A stretch of DNA of 64,000 bases from Anodontia alba (GCA_964016985.1 OZ024825.1:42733668-42797667); one strand, 5' to 3'. Shown: positions 33,795 through 43,985, counted from the stretch's first letter. Program-made: numbers and translations. The notes: generated by a model not told the origin, from the letters alone.

Positions 33795-34165
33795 AGAAAT
33801 AAGAAAAAACTACATTCGTCACGATGGTACATTCTGTTCCTAGAATTATAGTAGTTGCCTGTGAGGAAGAATTCTATAATTGTAGGTTAGTTGTTAGTTG
33901 GTGGAAGAATGCGTGCCCTGTTTTTATCAATTGAAACGAATTCTCGTTCCATCTTTCTCCTAAACCAAACTACTAATATATTCTCACTTTATCCAAAATA
34001 GTCCCACTTTGCGCAGACACATGTACCTTATCGATCAACTACAATATCTCTGCGCAATTCTGGAATTGTCCGGTACAATTCCGGAATGGCGGACAAACTA
34101 AGAATTCTTACTTTGCGCAAGACAATACCGGAACTGTATCGATTCTTACTTTACGCTAAACATAT
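33795..34165. other. Unassigned DNA
   Basis: No feature except 'ggaattgtccggtacaattc', a short palindromic stretch near 34060. Confidence 0.25.
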
Positions 34166-34199
34166 ATACGAGGGTGAGTCATTAAGTAACCAGCCCAAC

Positions 34200-34800
34200 T
34201 TATTTCCGGTTGAGATTCACCTCTTCTTTTTCGATGTAATTGCCCTCTAGTGTGATGCACTTAGACCAACGGTGTTCAAGTGCCATCAGCCCAGAACTGA
34301 AAAAGTCAGGGTCCTTTCCATTGACCCACTCCTCAACTGCCGTCACGACTTCTTCATCAGACCGGAAATGACGTCCACGGATATGCTTTTTCAAGCTTGG
34401 GAATAGGAAGAAGTCGCTAGGAGCTAGGTCAGGCGAATAGGCAGGATGTGGTATTAATTCATACTCGCTTCGCTCTACAGCATCTTGCAACTTTGCAAGT
34501 GTGGACTCTCGCGTTGTCTTGTTGCAGCAAAACACCTTTAGAGAGTTTACCTCGGCGTTTTTCACGGATGGCGGTTCTCAGCTGGTCTAACAAGTTTGCA
34601 TAGTACACTCCAGTTATTGTACCTCTTGGGTAAAAAGTCCAACATAATAACGCCATTTGCGTCCCAATATACTGCGGCCATCACCTTGCTAGCAGATGGT
34701 TGCGTCTTGAACTTCTTTGGCCTCGGGGACCCAGGCCCTACCCACTGACGACTGAGCTTTATTCTCTGGCTCATAATAATGAACCCAAGTCAGGGTCACC
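34200..34800 (-). pseudogene. mariner transposase catalytic domain, broken
   Basis: On the minus strand this continues the family's catalytic half: TWVHYYEPENKAQS at the junction, KVMAAVYWDANGVIMLDFLP, then after a frameshift near 34630 GTITGVYYANLLDQLRTAIR, LLQQDNARVHT (second catalytic Asp) and, in another frame, YSPDLAPSDFFLFPSL (third catalytic Asp). The 121-codon frame 34200-34565 holds the last part. The first Asp of D,D34D is lost: the family's D-E-T-W reads L-T-W here, exactly at the internal duplication. It has no start of its own. Confidence 0.85.
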
Positions 34801-34829
34801 AGGGTGAGTCAATAAGTAACCAGCCCAAC

Positions 34830-35417
34830 TTATTTCCGGTTGAGAGTCACCTCTTCTTTTTCGATGTAATTGCCCTCTAGTGTGATGCACTTAGACCAAC
34901 GGTGTTCACAGACTACAGTCACCAGACGCAAAAGAAAATCATCTTCTGACCTAAAACGCTTCAACAAGGCGCTGCATACTGATGTTCTGGTTGCCATTTG
35001 CTCATCGCTAAGGGATTTGGGGACCCAACGGGCTGTTAATTTGCGCATACCTAAACGATCATGTAAGATTGTTGAAACGCTACCATGTGAAATGCCTAAT
35101 GCCTGCGCTATTTCTTCCACCTGAATTCGCCTATCAGAATATACCAGATCCCGAACTTTCTTACACATTTCTTCGTTGGTGGCATCCAGTGGGCGTCCAG
35201 ACCTGGCTTCATCTTCTAAAGACGTTCTACCGCGTTTGAATTCCCCTACCCAGAATTTAATCTGAGCATAAGATGGTGCAGAAGACCCATAAACATCGGC
35301 TAACTCGCCGTGTATTTCCTTGCCTGTTTTACCTTTTAAATACAAGTACCGAATTGCAGCACGGTACTCAACTTTAGATGAAAAGCATGCCTTTGCATCA
35401 CTAGCCATGTTTGACAT
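34830..35417 (-). CDS. mariner transposase N-terminal half fused to its own C-terminal tail
   Basis: This is an intact 195-codon frame. Residues 1-168 are the transposase N-terminus. The first helix-turn-helix is around residues 15-60 (YLKGKTGKEIHGELADVYG, SYAQIKFWVGEF). The second is around 95-130 (IQVEEIAQALGISHGSVSTI), followed by the WVPKSL linker motif that precedes the catalytic domain in mariners. At residue ~169 the frame enters the internal copy of the 3' end and gains the normal C-terminal tail (CEHRWSKCITLEGNYIEKEE). All three catalytic acidic residues are absent. If made, it could bind the element's ends but not cut, so it might compete with active transposase. Expression is unknown. 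The start could be either of the first two Met (positions 1 and 4). Confidence 0.7.
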   Translation of the reverse strand: MSNMASDAKACFSSKVEYRAAIRYLYLKGKTGKEIHGELADVYGSSAPSYAQIKFWVGEFKRGRTSLEDEARSGRPLDATNEEMCKKVRDLVYSDRRIQVEEIAQALGISHGSVSTILHDRLGMRKLTARWVPKSLSDEQMATRTSVCSALLKRFRSEDDFLLRLVTVVCEHRWSKCITLEGNYIEKEEVTLNRK

Positions 35418-35564
35418 TCAATATCTTATTAAAGAATGACTCGATACGTGTGCAATTTCGTACCCATGTATAAAACATATATGGAAACAAAGCATGAAAA
35501 TCGTGACCGTCTCGGTCCATCGAAAATGGGATAGGCTGGTTACTTATTTACTCACCCTCGTATA

Positions 35565-36180
35565 TAAACACCAATATATACAGCAAGAAAATATTTTTCT
35601 TTGTAAATATATTTGTTTGAGTTTGAAAATAAAATTAAAAAAAAAAATCTTTCCCGTACATTTGTATGTGGGGAATGTTGAGAAGTCATTTTTTCATTAT
35701 GAATTAATCAGAGGGAATAAGGCTTGACATTTTATGTTAACTGTCTTCCGAGCAGAAAATTCAAATGTCCATACAATATTAGCTTTTAGCGTGACCGGCG
35801 CTCTCAGAGTTAACGTAACTCTTTGGCAATGCAATGCAATGCAAAGCAAACATACCCACCTAACCTCCACACGTACGAGTATGTATATGACTACAATCTC
35901 TGTTTAGAGCAGAAATATGAAAAAAAAATCAGATTTTTTTATATCTGAAAATTTTTAATTTTTGGTGGTAAAATTTTCAATAGATTTGAATAGGCGTGTT
36001 TTCGTAACGTGGCTAAGGCAGGTCTGTCCCAGTACTAATGGGCCAATACCGTATTGCTTTACTATTGTTTTCAGTTTTGAAATCAGATTTTTATATGATT
36101 GTTTTATTTAGTTAAATTGAATGGGATTATTTGATTACTTAAAATCGTATATACGTGTAATTATATTATTGCTTTTTTAC
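35565..36180. other. Unassigned DNA with H-family fragment
   Basis: 35890-36010 contains the right half of an H-family MITE ('ctacaatctctgtttagagc', 'tgaataggcgtgttttcgta'). The rest has no feature. Confidence 0.4.
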
Positions 36181-36181
36181 T

Positions 36182-36458
36182 CATCACGAAAACATGCCTA
36201 TATAACTTGACCCCTTTAAACCCCACATTTATATAGTAAAACTGGGGTTTACAGGGGTAGACATTATTTTTCTTATTTCTGCTCAAAACATAGATTGTGG
36301 GTACTCGTTAGAACCGCCTCGCAGATGCGGTTCTAACGAGTACCTCCAATCTATGTTTTGAGCAGAAATATGAAAAATATCAGAGTTTTGTATATAAAAA
36401 TTCTTAATTTTTGGAGGTGAAATTGTCCATATATTTGAATAGACGTGTTTTCGTAATG
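36182..36458 (+). mobile_element. H-family palindromic MITE
   Basis: Both ends intact ('catcacgaaaacatgcctat' and inverted 'acgtgttttcgtaatg'). The core 'gaaccgcctcgcagatgcgg' has lost perfect symmetry at its apex. Confidence 0.88.
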
Positions 36459-36493
36459 TGTTTTTCTCCCACTGCTATCTATTACCATTTTTA

Positions 36494-36679
36494 CCATATA
36501 GATTCGGACAGGCTTGAGAAAACAGTGTAGACCCAAATGAGAATGCGGCATGTTTTCAGGTTCTACACAGTTTGCCACTCATCAAGCAATTTTTAGACAC
36601 AACATCGGGTAGTAAGTTGTACTTGTTCAAATTTTTGAACAAGTATGGTGAAGTGTCCTAATACTTAGGGTGAATGCGG
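36494..36679. mobile_element. F3 TA-flanked MITE
   Basis: 'taccatatagattcggacag' to 'acttagggtgaatgcggta' with core 'aacagtgtagacccaaatga' and 'ggttctacacagtttgccac'. Confidence 0.65.
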
Positions 36680-36684
36680 TATTC

Positions 36685-37139
36685 TTAAGGCTTTCTTATG
36701 ACATGGTTCAGTATATACTGTAATAACCTTAAGAAATGGGACAGACTGGAAATCATAATTTTTAGTTATTGAAACTTAGGGACTAAGATGGGTAATGGCC
36801 ATTTTGTAAAGCGCTTTCTTGAAACAGACTGTTGCAAAAGATTATCAAGTCACTACAAAGCATAAAACAAAAGTGCTAGCCTTTGGCAACCCTCATCCTC
36901 CCCCCTCCCCGCCCTCACACCCCACCCCTTTGAGGAGAAGCATAAGGCTAGCACTATAGAGAGCGTTGTAGTAAATGGTTTTGCAACACTGTAGTCCTAA
37001 AAAGTACTTGCTGATACTACATGGTGTATTTAGAGCTGGCTCACATAAAGCGCTTTAGGACACAACAAAATATCGACAATACTGGTGACAGTAGGCTTCA
37101 AAACGTTGTTTCACAACACTTTGATCACCAAAGATGATA
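36685..37139. other. Unassigned DNA
   Basis: A C-rich stretch at 36897-36930 and nothing else recognised. Confidence 0.25.
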
Positions 37140-37418
37140 CATTACGAAAACACGCCTATTCAAATATACTGAAAATTTCACCACCAAAAACTGAAAGTTT
37201 TCAGATAAAAAATCTAATATTTTTTCATATTTCTGCTCAAAAGATAGATTGTGGGTACTCGTTAGAACCGCCTCGGCGAGGCGGTTCTAACGAGTACCCA
37301 CAATCTATGTTTTTGAGCAGAAATAAGAAAAATAATGTATACCCCTGTAAACCCCAGTTTTACTATATAAAAATGGGGTTTAAAGGGGTCAAAATTATAT
37401 AGGTATGTTTTCGTGATG
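37140..37418 (-). mobile_element. H-family palindromic MITE (best-preserved core)
   Basis: Ends 'cattacgaaaacacgcctat' and inverted 'ggtatgttttcgtgatg'. The core has a perfect mirror 'gtgggtactcgttagaaccg' through 'cctcggcgagg'. Confidence 0.9.
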
Positions 37419-37419
37419 A

Positions 37420-38220
37420 AATGCGTTTATATGGTAGTAAATAGAAGTTCAAATCATAAAACTTAAAATTTATAAGATGAACAGTGTTTTCAGAGAAGAC
37501 AGATGTCACCCCACTATGAATTTTCAATTTTTCTACTGCTGTGACCCTGAAAATTAGATCAAGGGCACCAAAATCTAATCAATTCTTTGTTATGTCCCAA
37601 TTTTATTTATATGAAAATTTGGTAAGAATCCAACCACAGGTTCAAAAATTATTGTGCAGAAGAGAAAGTGTCTCCGACACTGCACCTAAAACAATGCCCC
37701 CTTCCCCTTAAATAAAGAGACATAATTCTTGAAACTTAGGGACCAAGAAAATGGCCTCTCTGTAAAGTGTTTTCTTGAAAACGGGTTGAAGGGTAAGAGG
37801 GTCAAGTCGAAACAAAGCACTACACAAAAACTCTAGCACGATGCATTCCCTGGTAGATTCTCTATTTAGGTTTTACAAAGGAGACTACTTTTGTGACTTC
37901 CTGTTTGCTTTCCTGCACAGTAGCCCATTTATGCCTAGTGGAATCTTCTACCTCTTTCTTTGTATAGGTTTATTTCCAATTTAAGGGGTGTTTAATTTGT
38001 TGTGCAGTTTAATCATGTATTATAGAAATTCCTGTTCTTAATTCAAACAGTATAGACCCTGAACAGACGCCCCGTTCTGCGGCATCTGTTCTGGGTCTGT
38101 ACTGTTTGCCTAGGTCCAACAAAAGGGACACCAGGCTTATATGGGTTAAGCTCCTTCTGAAAAAGGTTCTACTCTATGAAGACAGACTTTGCTCACAAGG
38201 GGAAGGAAATTATTTCCTTT
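37420..38220. other. Mostly unassigned DNA
   Basis: A decayed F3 core lies at 38045-38120 ('aacagtatagaccctgaaca', 'ctgggtctgtactgtttgcc'). 37730-37800 loosely repeats 36770-36830 ('gaaacttagggacyaagatg'). No coding evidence. Confidence 0.35.
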
Positions 38221-38223
38221 CAG

Positions 38224-38505
38224 AGTGATTGTGTTGGGGTTTAACGACACGTCAAACCTTGTGGGTCATTTTGTGTCATCTCCCAGAGAGGGGAAGAAAA
38301 GAAATAGTAGAGACAGTAGATGAGATGAAAGAGAGGGATAGGGAAGAAAGAGGGAAATAAAAAGTGAAGGAACAGAAGAAATAACAACATTCCCCCTCTA
38401 CCCTTACCTGCTGCAAGGACAGCAGGCCTTGCCCAAATGTAAGCCAATATCAGTTGGGCGCCCCGGTGACGAAAGCTACAGGACACTTTCGCCTCCCCCA
38501 AACAC
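38224..38505 (+). repeat. Dispersed repeat R38, reference copy
   Basis: 'gattgtgttggggtttaacg', 'gggtcattttgtgtcatctc', a purine tract (38285-38390), 'cccctctacccttacctgct', 'gcaaggacagcaggccttgc', 'gttgggcgccccggtgac'. It matches 18284+19788, 20575 and 21740. No tRNA-like head is evident, so its class is unknown. Confidence 0.75.
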
Positions 38506-38619
38506 CCTTTTCCTTTTAGAGTACATTGTACTTCTGATATCCTATTGGTTTTTATATTTTAGAGAAAATACGGGTTTGCCATTTCAGATGATTCACATCC
38601 AATGCCGATTTAGTTTCTT

Positions 38620-38665
38620 AAAACTAAATAAATAAAAAAATAAATAAATAAAAAAAAATAAAGTT
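38620..38665. repeat. (AAAT)n A-rich tract
   Basis: AAAT and A runs. Confidence 0.9.
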
Positions 38666-38797
38666 CAGAATTTCGTGTGCTGCTGATGTGATTGGCACTT
38701 TAAATGTTAACCTTCAGCACTCTGAAGACTAAACTAAGCAGATGACAAGCTTGTGGTATAATCTTTATAAATACGAAAGGTAAAAAATATAAATGTA

Positions 38798-38999
38798 CCA
38801 TAATAAGCCTAAGTATTGGGAAAAGACAGGCTTGTGCAAATAGTGTAGACCCAAATCAGACGTTGCATAACGTGGCATCTGATCAGGTCTACACTGTTTG
38901 CCTTACGTCCAGCATTGCTTTAGACAAATCAACAGATAGTTAAAGAGCCTTGTTCAAGTTCTAAGAGAAGAGGGGTCCCAATATTTAGAGTAAGTACGG
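38798..38999. mobile_element. F3 TA-flanked MITE
   Basis: 'ta' flanks 'ccataataagcctaagtatt' and, inverted, 'atatttagagtaagtacgg'. Core 'agtgtagacccaaatcagac' and 'gatcaggtctacactgtttg'. Confidence 0.75.
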
Positions 39000-39119
39000 T
39001 AGTTACCAAGAAGCCACATTCAGAAGTACAGCTTTCCCCGCGGTACCAAAGAAGTGATTGCAATAACCAACGTATGAATGTAAAGAACTGCAACAGAGGA
39101 ACCTCATTTTGTTTAATGT

Positions 39120-39300
39120 TTAGCACTCTGGGTAATATATATTCAGCAGACGACATTTTGAAATATCTTATTTTTCTGAGAAAACAGGTTTTGACATTTC
39201 ATACATTGTCTCTATTGGAGACAATTTGCATGAAATGTCAAATCCTGTTTTTTTTTTTTTTTTTGGTTTTTTTTTTTTGGAAAATTCGGAAAACTATAAA
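39120..39300. mobile_element. F2 hairpin repeat with T-runs
   Basis: 'agcagacgacattttgaaat', 'caggttttgacatttcatac', then the mirror 'gacaatttgcatgaaatgtc', 'aaatcctg' and two T-runs at 39247-39278. Confidence 0.65.
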
Positions 39301-39379
39301 TGTGTCCACAGTACACGAACGCCCCCGCTGTGGGGTACCTGACTATAAAACTACAAAATTCTACCTGGTACAAATGCCT

Positions 39380-39515
39380 TAATCGGAGTCTAACAGGATC
39401 ACGTACGTACGTACACACATTCGTACAGAAGGACGCACATTCGTACGCACGTACCCACGTATGGAAAACCGAAAAATTATATGCCCCCGGTTTTATCCGA
39501 TGCGGGGGCATAAAA
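39380..39515. repeat. 'cgtacgtacgtaca' repeat and 'atgcccccg' hairpin
   Basis: 'cgtacg'-type repeats (39400-39460) precede 'tatgcccccggttttatccg' mirrored by 'cgggggcata' (39480-39511). I think this is a recurrent mollusc repeat end. Confidence 0.5.
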
Positions 39516-39519
39516 ATAA

Positions 39520-40323
39520 TGAATTTGTTGTCTGCAGAAATTGCCATGAGAGTGGTGAAGGGTAACCCTTTCACCCTCGTGATACTGAAATAAACACTTC
39601 TATCTCTGAATTTGGACACATTCTTTGTTGCAAATAGGGGTTTCCGTCAAAACTCAATAACAGAATTGCAAACTGTGTAGGTTCTCTTTACAAACAGTCT
39701 CTGGATCTGCACTGTTTGCAAAATACAGCCATTTGGGTCTATATAGCTAAAAAGGTATTTTTTTTTTCAGAGGAAATAAGGTTTGATATTTCATGAGAAA
39801 ATCTGCTGCTGTTACAATCACACGAAATGTCCAGCCTTATTTTCTGGAAAATCAAAATTACCATCTGCTGCAATTGTGGTTGTCACTTTAAGGGTCCATT
39901 CTGTAGCAGCCTCAAATTTTATGTTTTCTTTCGGTTTGCGTAGAAGTCCTTTACTTCATCATTGAAACATCGCAGTAAAACCATGCATAAATTTGCAAGG
40001 TTGAAGGCTCAAAGCTGATGCTAATAATTATTCCCTGTTTTCTGTTTTGTTTTTGTATACTAAAAATACATTTTTTTTCAATTTTAAGACAAGTAATTTC
40101 GTTTTAATTGTCCTCAGGGAAATGGGACTAGTTTGACAAGTCGGGTATAGTATTTTCCAGCTCGACTTAACTTTTTTCACTGCCAACGGCGATAAATAGG
40201 CTTTTGCAAACAGCATAGATCCAGATGAGACGGCTCAATGAGCCCTCATCTGGACATATGCTGTTTGACATTCAGTCGTTCAACTTTACATAGAAACGTC
40301 TTTTCAAACGATAATTTGTTAAA

Positions 40324-40356
<33 letters not shown>

Positions 40357-40495
40357 CAGACGACAAATGTCTGAAATTTGGGGCCGAAAGAATTAAAACG
40401 CTTTCATTTTAGCTTAGACTCCTTTTCAGGACGCAAAATTAATTTTGAAAGTTGCCTCCCTTGAATATGTATCCATTCACCTAAGGATGCATCGG
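39520..40495. other. Decayed hairpins and unassigned DNA
   Basis: 39750-39870 has F2-like 'ggtttgatatttcatgagaa' and 'cacgaaatgtccagccttat'. 40195-40270 is an F3-type core ('tttgcaaacagcatagatcc', 'gagacggctcaatgagccct'). A-run at 40325-40354. No coding feature. Confidence 0.4.
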
Positions 40496-40499
40496 AACC

Positions 40500-40930
40500 T
40501 CTCTACACAGCTCCCTTAATCGGGATGATACAAAACTTGGTATTATAGCAGGCTGGCTGTTGTAGAAGTAAAACATCATTTAGGGAAGTGGCCGTTATAG
40601 GGAAGGATCTGTAGCTGAGAGATGACTGTTCCACTATACACCACAAGCTCTTTATATATTGGGTTGACTGGGCCGTAAAACCTCAACACAAACAAAACAA
40701 GCTCTTTATAACACTATTGTTGGGATCCACAGCATAAACCGTGTTAGTTAAACAACCGTGTTATATCCAAACAAAAATGTATAGATTATATAGAAAAAAA
40801 ATGACCATGTATGGTCATTTTTCTATATAATATATACATTTTTTGGATCTATCTTTGAAACGTGTTATATCCAAAACGTGTTATAACGAACCGTGTTATA
40901 AAGAGGTTGTGTTATAAAGCGGTAAGGTAT
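40500..40930. mobile_element. 'cgtgttataac' repeat element, split by a SINE stub
   Basis: It begins near 'cggaacctctctacacagct' and ends with 'cgtgttataacgaaccgtgt' and 'tataaagaggttgtgttata'. The internal hairpin 40773-40844 has arms 'aaaaatgtatagattatata' and 'tatataatatatacattttt' around 'atgaccatgtatggtcat'. The borders are imprecise. Confidence 0.45.
40657..40696 (+). mobile_element. SINE family A stub, 40 bp with 14-bp TSD
   Basis: Only the last 40 bases of the SINE ('gggttgactgggccgtaaaa', 'cctcaacacaaacaaa') are present. They are flanked by a perfect TSD 'acaagctctttata' (40643-40656, 40697-40710). This is an extreme 5'-truncated retroposition. Confidence 0.93.
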
Positions 40931-41258
40931 TTGCAACATTTTTTTCTATCCTTCTTTTGTTATGGAATGAAGGAGTATTTGATGATTCTGGGCATAATTT
41001 TCTCAGTACTCATTTGAAGCACCTTAGCAAGGCACTTCTAATAGGTATCTACGACATGTTTTATGGAGAATTAACCGTTTCAGCACGGCAGACCAAAACA
41101 TATATTTTTGCAGTGTAGATCATGACAAGAAGGTAACGAGCCACCTCATCAGGATCTTCACAGGATCTGCTCTGTAACTTCTAATTACAGCAGTGGATAT
41201 ACCCAATTTCAAAAATGGAAGAGTCCAATTCAGAAACTCAATAATGAAAGGGTTACGA

Positions 41259-42962
41259 GATAATTCTAATATGACGTTAACGTTTTCCCATTGAGCTAAA
41301 TGGAAACGTCACCGTGATCAAATTACATTCTAATGCACTTGCGTATGTAACGCGCCGTCTGACTGGATAACGTCAAAAATTGACAGTATATTTTGCGATA
41401 TAATGTCAGAAATCCGACGTCATGACTTAACGTCGCTTTTCATTGGCTGGCATTTGGTTTTATGCAGGCAACAGTACTTGTCGCTTTCTACAAATAGTGC
41501 TTTTTTCAACAAAACAAATGAATAGATGCATTAGAATGGGGATAAATGCATTTAAAATTGTCATTTGGGGAGGTAAATCGTCGGTTTTACGATCGCAAAG
41601 AATATGTACGTTTTACGGCTCCGCTGATTCGCGCCGTAAAACGAATTTTTCGACCGTAAAACCGCCAATTTACTTCCCTGAATGATAGTTTTCAATACAT
41701 TTATCTCCTAAATAATTCACGTAGTCAACGTAGTGTGTGCAAAAGGGCGCGTTTGATTACGTCGCATGTAAACATTTACTTATAGCGACGTCCGCTGTAA
41801 GAGTTCTTTGGAAAACATGGCATAATGTCGATTTTTCCCTTCTGTATCATTTTAGATCAAAATAATTGTCTCTTCTGTGAATTATCGCGAATAACGCATG
41901 GTGTTGGAGGACAGATTGCAAAGTATCAACTCACAACTGCGAAGCCGGAGTGAATTACTATTTGCATCTGTCCGCCGTTGCAGCGGACGTCGCGAGTAAA
42001 TGTTTACCTGCGACGTCATCAAATGCACTCTTTTGCATTCACTAAGTTCACGCGTGAATTATTTGTTTGTGTAGAGGTTTTACGGCCCAGTCAACCCAAT
42101 GGGGTCATGTCGAGCGCGGTCAGTTTACCTACCCACACGTTTACTGGGCAGGCTTAGTCCTCTAAGCAGTTAACCAGTATTGTGCACATTCTTTCGCCAG
42201 AAACTGTTTGTTTGTGTTGAGGTTTTACGGCCCAGTCAACCCAATGGGGTCATGTCGAGCGCGGTCAGTTTACCTAACCACACGTTTACTAGGCAGACTT
42301 AGTCCTCTAAGCGGTTCACCAGTATTGTGCACATTCTTTCGCAAGAAACTGACAATTGCCCTTCTTGAATCAGCGGAAGGGACAGAATGACCGTAGAAAA
42401 TATTTCATGATCAATCTCCACGAAAGAATGTTGCCGACCTCGGCGGGGGTTGAACCCGCGACCTCCTAGTCTCCAGTCGGATGGCGCATCCATCTGAGCC
42501 ACCAAGGCCGGCTCACGGCGTGAATTAAGAAATAATTTCTTCTCTACTGTGAATTAGCGACTAACGTGTTGTTAGAGGACAAGTTGCGAACTATTAATCC
42601 ACGACGGCGAAGCCGGTGTGAATTAATATTCGCATCTGCCCGATAACAGCATGCGTTAATCGACGATAATTCACAGTAGAGAAGAAATTAATTTGATTCT
42701 AATATGATACTTAAAGGAAAATCGATATTTTTGCGATGTTTTTAAAGACCTATTTTGCCTCGGACGTCAACAGCAGTAAATGTTTACACGAGACGTCATC
42801 AAAAGCGCTCTTTGCACGCTCTACGTTGACGACGTGATTTAGCAAATATTTTCACACCGTGACGTTTGTTAGGTTCTATGGGAGAAAACGTTAGCGTTAT
42901 GTTAGTATTATCGTTTTCCATTGACCTCAATGGGAAAACGTTGATGTCTTGTTAGAAATCTT
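41259..42962. mobile_element. Foldback element with long arms, SINE dimer inside
   Basis: Left 'gataattctaatatgacgtt', 'aacgttttcccattgagcta' correspond, inverted, to right 'gacctcaatgggaaaacgtt', 'cttgttagaaatcttatc'. Deeper, 41695-41990 corresponds, inverted, to 42535-42855 ('gtagtcaacgtagtgtgtgc', 'ttacgtcgcatgtaaacatt', 'gaattatcgcgaataacgca'). A fragment of the same family lies at 62097-62215. No transposase. Confidence 0.65.
42062..42512 (-). mobile_element. SINE family A dimer (full plus 3' partial)
   Basis: In SINE sense, a full copy (42206-42512) is followed directly by a second 3' part (42062-42205) that stops at 'agaaactg'. One TSD flanks the pair: 'tcacgcgtgaatta' (42048-42061) and 'tcacggcgtgaatta' (42513-42527, one extra base). 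The pair therefore entered in one event, or by template switching. Confidence 0.9.
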
Positions 42963-42981
42963 ATCACCAAATACTCCTTAA

Positions 42982-43188
42982 CCCTAGTCCTGCTGAATCC
43001 GGATATGTCCTGCCTCCTGCCTTTGCAAACAGTGTAGATCCAGATCAATTGGCTTCTGAAGAAGCCAACTGATCTGGATCTGCACTGTTTGTCATTCGGT
43101 ATTTGAATTTGTATCAACTTGAATCAAGTTCTCTGATTGGCTGAATATTAGAGGTAGGCGTGGCATATCTTATTCAGCAGGACAAGGG
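42982..43188. mobile_element. MITE of the 'cctgctgaat' family, TAA-flanked
   Basis: Ends 'ccctagtcctgctgaat' and, inverted, 'attcagcaggacaaggg' are flanked by 'taa' on both sides. A 3-bp TWA-type duplication would suit a PIF/Harbinger MITE. Core: 'ttgcaaacagtgtagatcca' mirrored around 'ggcttctgaagaagcc'. Homologous to 25928-26109. Confidence 0.7.
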
Positions 43189-43194
43189 TAACAA

Positions 43195-43985
43195 GTCCTC
43201 TGATATATGTGCTAATACCCGTGAAAAGGCATACATGCAAGTGATCAGGGCCCCAGCTATATTGTGTAATCACAGATTTGTATTGCAGGATTGTGGAATT
43301 ATCAAATTTTATTACTTGGCCACAATATGGATTAATAGACAAGTCTGTGGCCAAGTAAATGGTCAAAATCCACTTGTCTAATAAATAGCGTGATGGACGG
43401 ACAGACAGAAAAATGTCAAACTCACACACCCTTACCACCTGGGGAAGACATGTGCCCAGTTTGTGTAAAATCCTTCCAGTGGTTTAGGAGATAGTGTGAC
43501 CGACAGATGGAAGGACGCCGCACGGACTGAAAAATAAAGTTGCTCTTGCACACCCTTACCACAAGGTGAAGTCATGTAGCAAGTTTGGTTAAATTCCACC
43601 CAGTGGTTTACCGTATTTCTTCAGTTATAAGACGGTGTTTTCCGTTCCAAAACAACCTTAAGGATCTAGATCCGTCTTGTAAGAAGGATCTTCACCTTTA
43701 GGACTGTTTTGGAAGAGAAAATATTTTATAGCTGAATTACACAAGACTTACACAATAACTTTGGAAGAATAAGCCCGTCTTATAACCGAATACACAGAAC
43801 AGGAGGAGATAGTCTTATAACGGTTGGAGATAGTGAGGTGGACAGATGGACGGCCGGAAAAATAATGTTGCTCTCACATACCCTTACAATGAGGTGGAGA
43901 CCTGAAGCAAATTTGGTAAAATTCCGCCAGTGGTTTAGGAGATAATGAGAGGAATGGATGGACAGAGGCGTTCACAACATCCCAA
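43195..43985. repeat. ~120-bp tandem array, interrupted by a MITE
   Basis: 'ccagtggtttaggagatagt', 'cacacccttaccac', 'gtgaagtcatgtagcaagtt' and 'ggacggacagacag' recur at about 43380, 43490, 43590, 43850 and 43930. The copy is split at 43611. Confidence 0.75.
43611..43794. mobile_element. MITE with 'ccgtatttcttcagttataag' ends
   Basis: The left end after 'ta' and, inverted, 'cgtcttataaccgaatac' on the right. Internally 'ttccaaaacaaccttaagga' is mirrored by 'aggactgttttggaa'. It interrupts the array at 'cagtggttta'. Confidence 0.7.

Larger units (their letters stand above)
34169..35560 (-). mobile_element. mariner-like element with duplicated 3' terminus
   Basis: Terminal inverted repeats 'cgagggtgagtcattaagta' and, inverted, 'tacttatttactcaccctcg' are flanked by TA. 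The element is ~1.39 kb and codes on the minus strand. The 108 bp at its left end (34171-34278) are repeated inside at 34801-34908 with two mismatches by eye. This splits the transposase between its DNA-binding and catalytic parts. The inserted block brings a terminal repeat and the last ~26 codons of the transposase with its stop. Such products are known from interrupted gap repair after excision; that origin is inference. Confidence 0.9.
40970..42979. mobile_element. Nested composite bounded by 'aaggagtatttg' ends
   Basis: 'aaggagtatttgatgattct' at 40970 and, inverted, 'cttatcaccaaatactcctt' at 42961-42979 are the ends seen at 26131-26315. The left part contains the palindromic core remnant ('cagtactcatttgaagcacc', 'gcacttctaataggtatc'). 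The right arm appears split by later insertions, including the foldback 41259-42962. Confidence 0.5.

Noticed and set aside
33528..33843. Overlapping frames with YLSI/HPSI repeats
   Set aside because: They are translations of the tetranucleotide microsatellite.
34830..35417. Host gene domesticated from a transposase
   Set aside because: The frame is inside an element with both terminal repeats and TA flanks, and its C-terminus comes from the element's own duplicated end; a recent element remnant is simpler.
42979..43191. piggyBac MITE (TTAA with CCC ends)
   Set aside because: The left flank reads ttaa but the right flank reads taac after ggg; a 3-bp TAA duplication fits both sides better.
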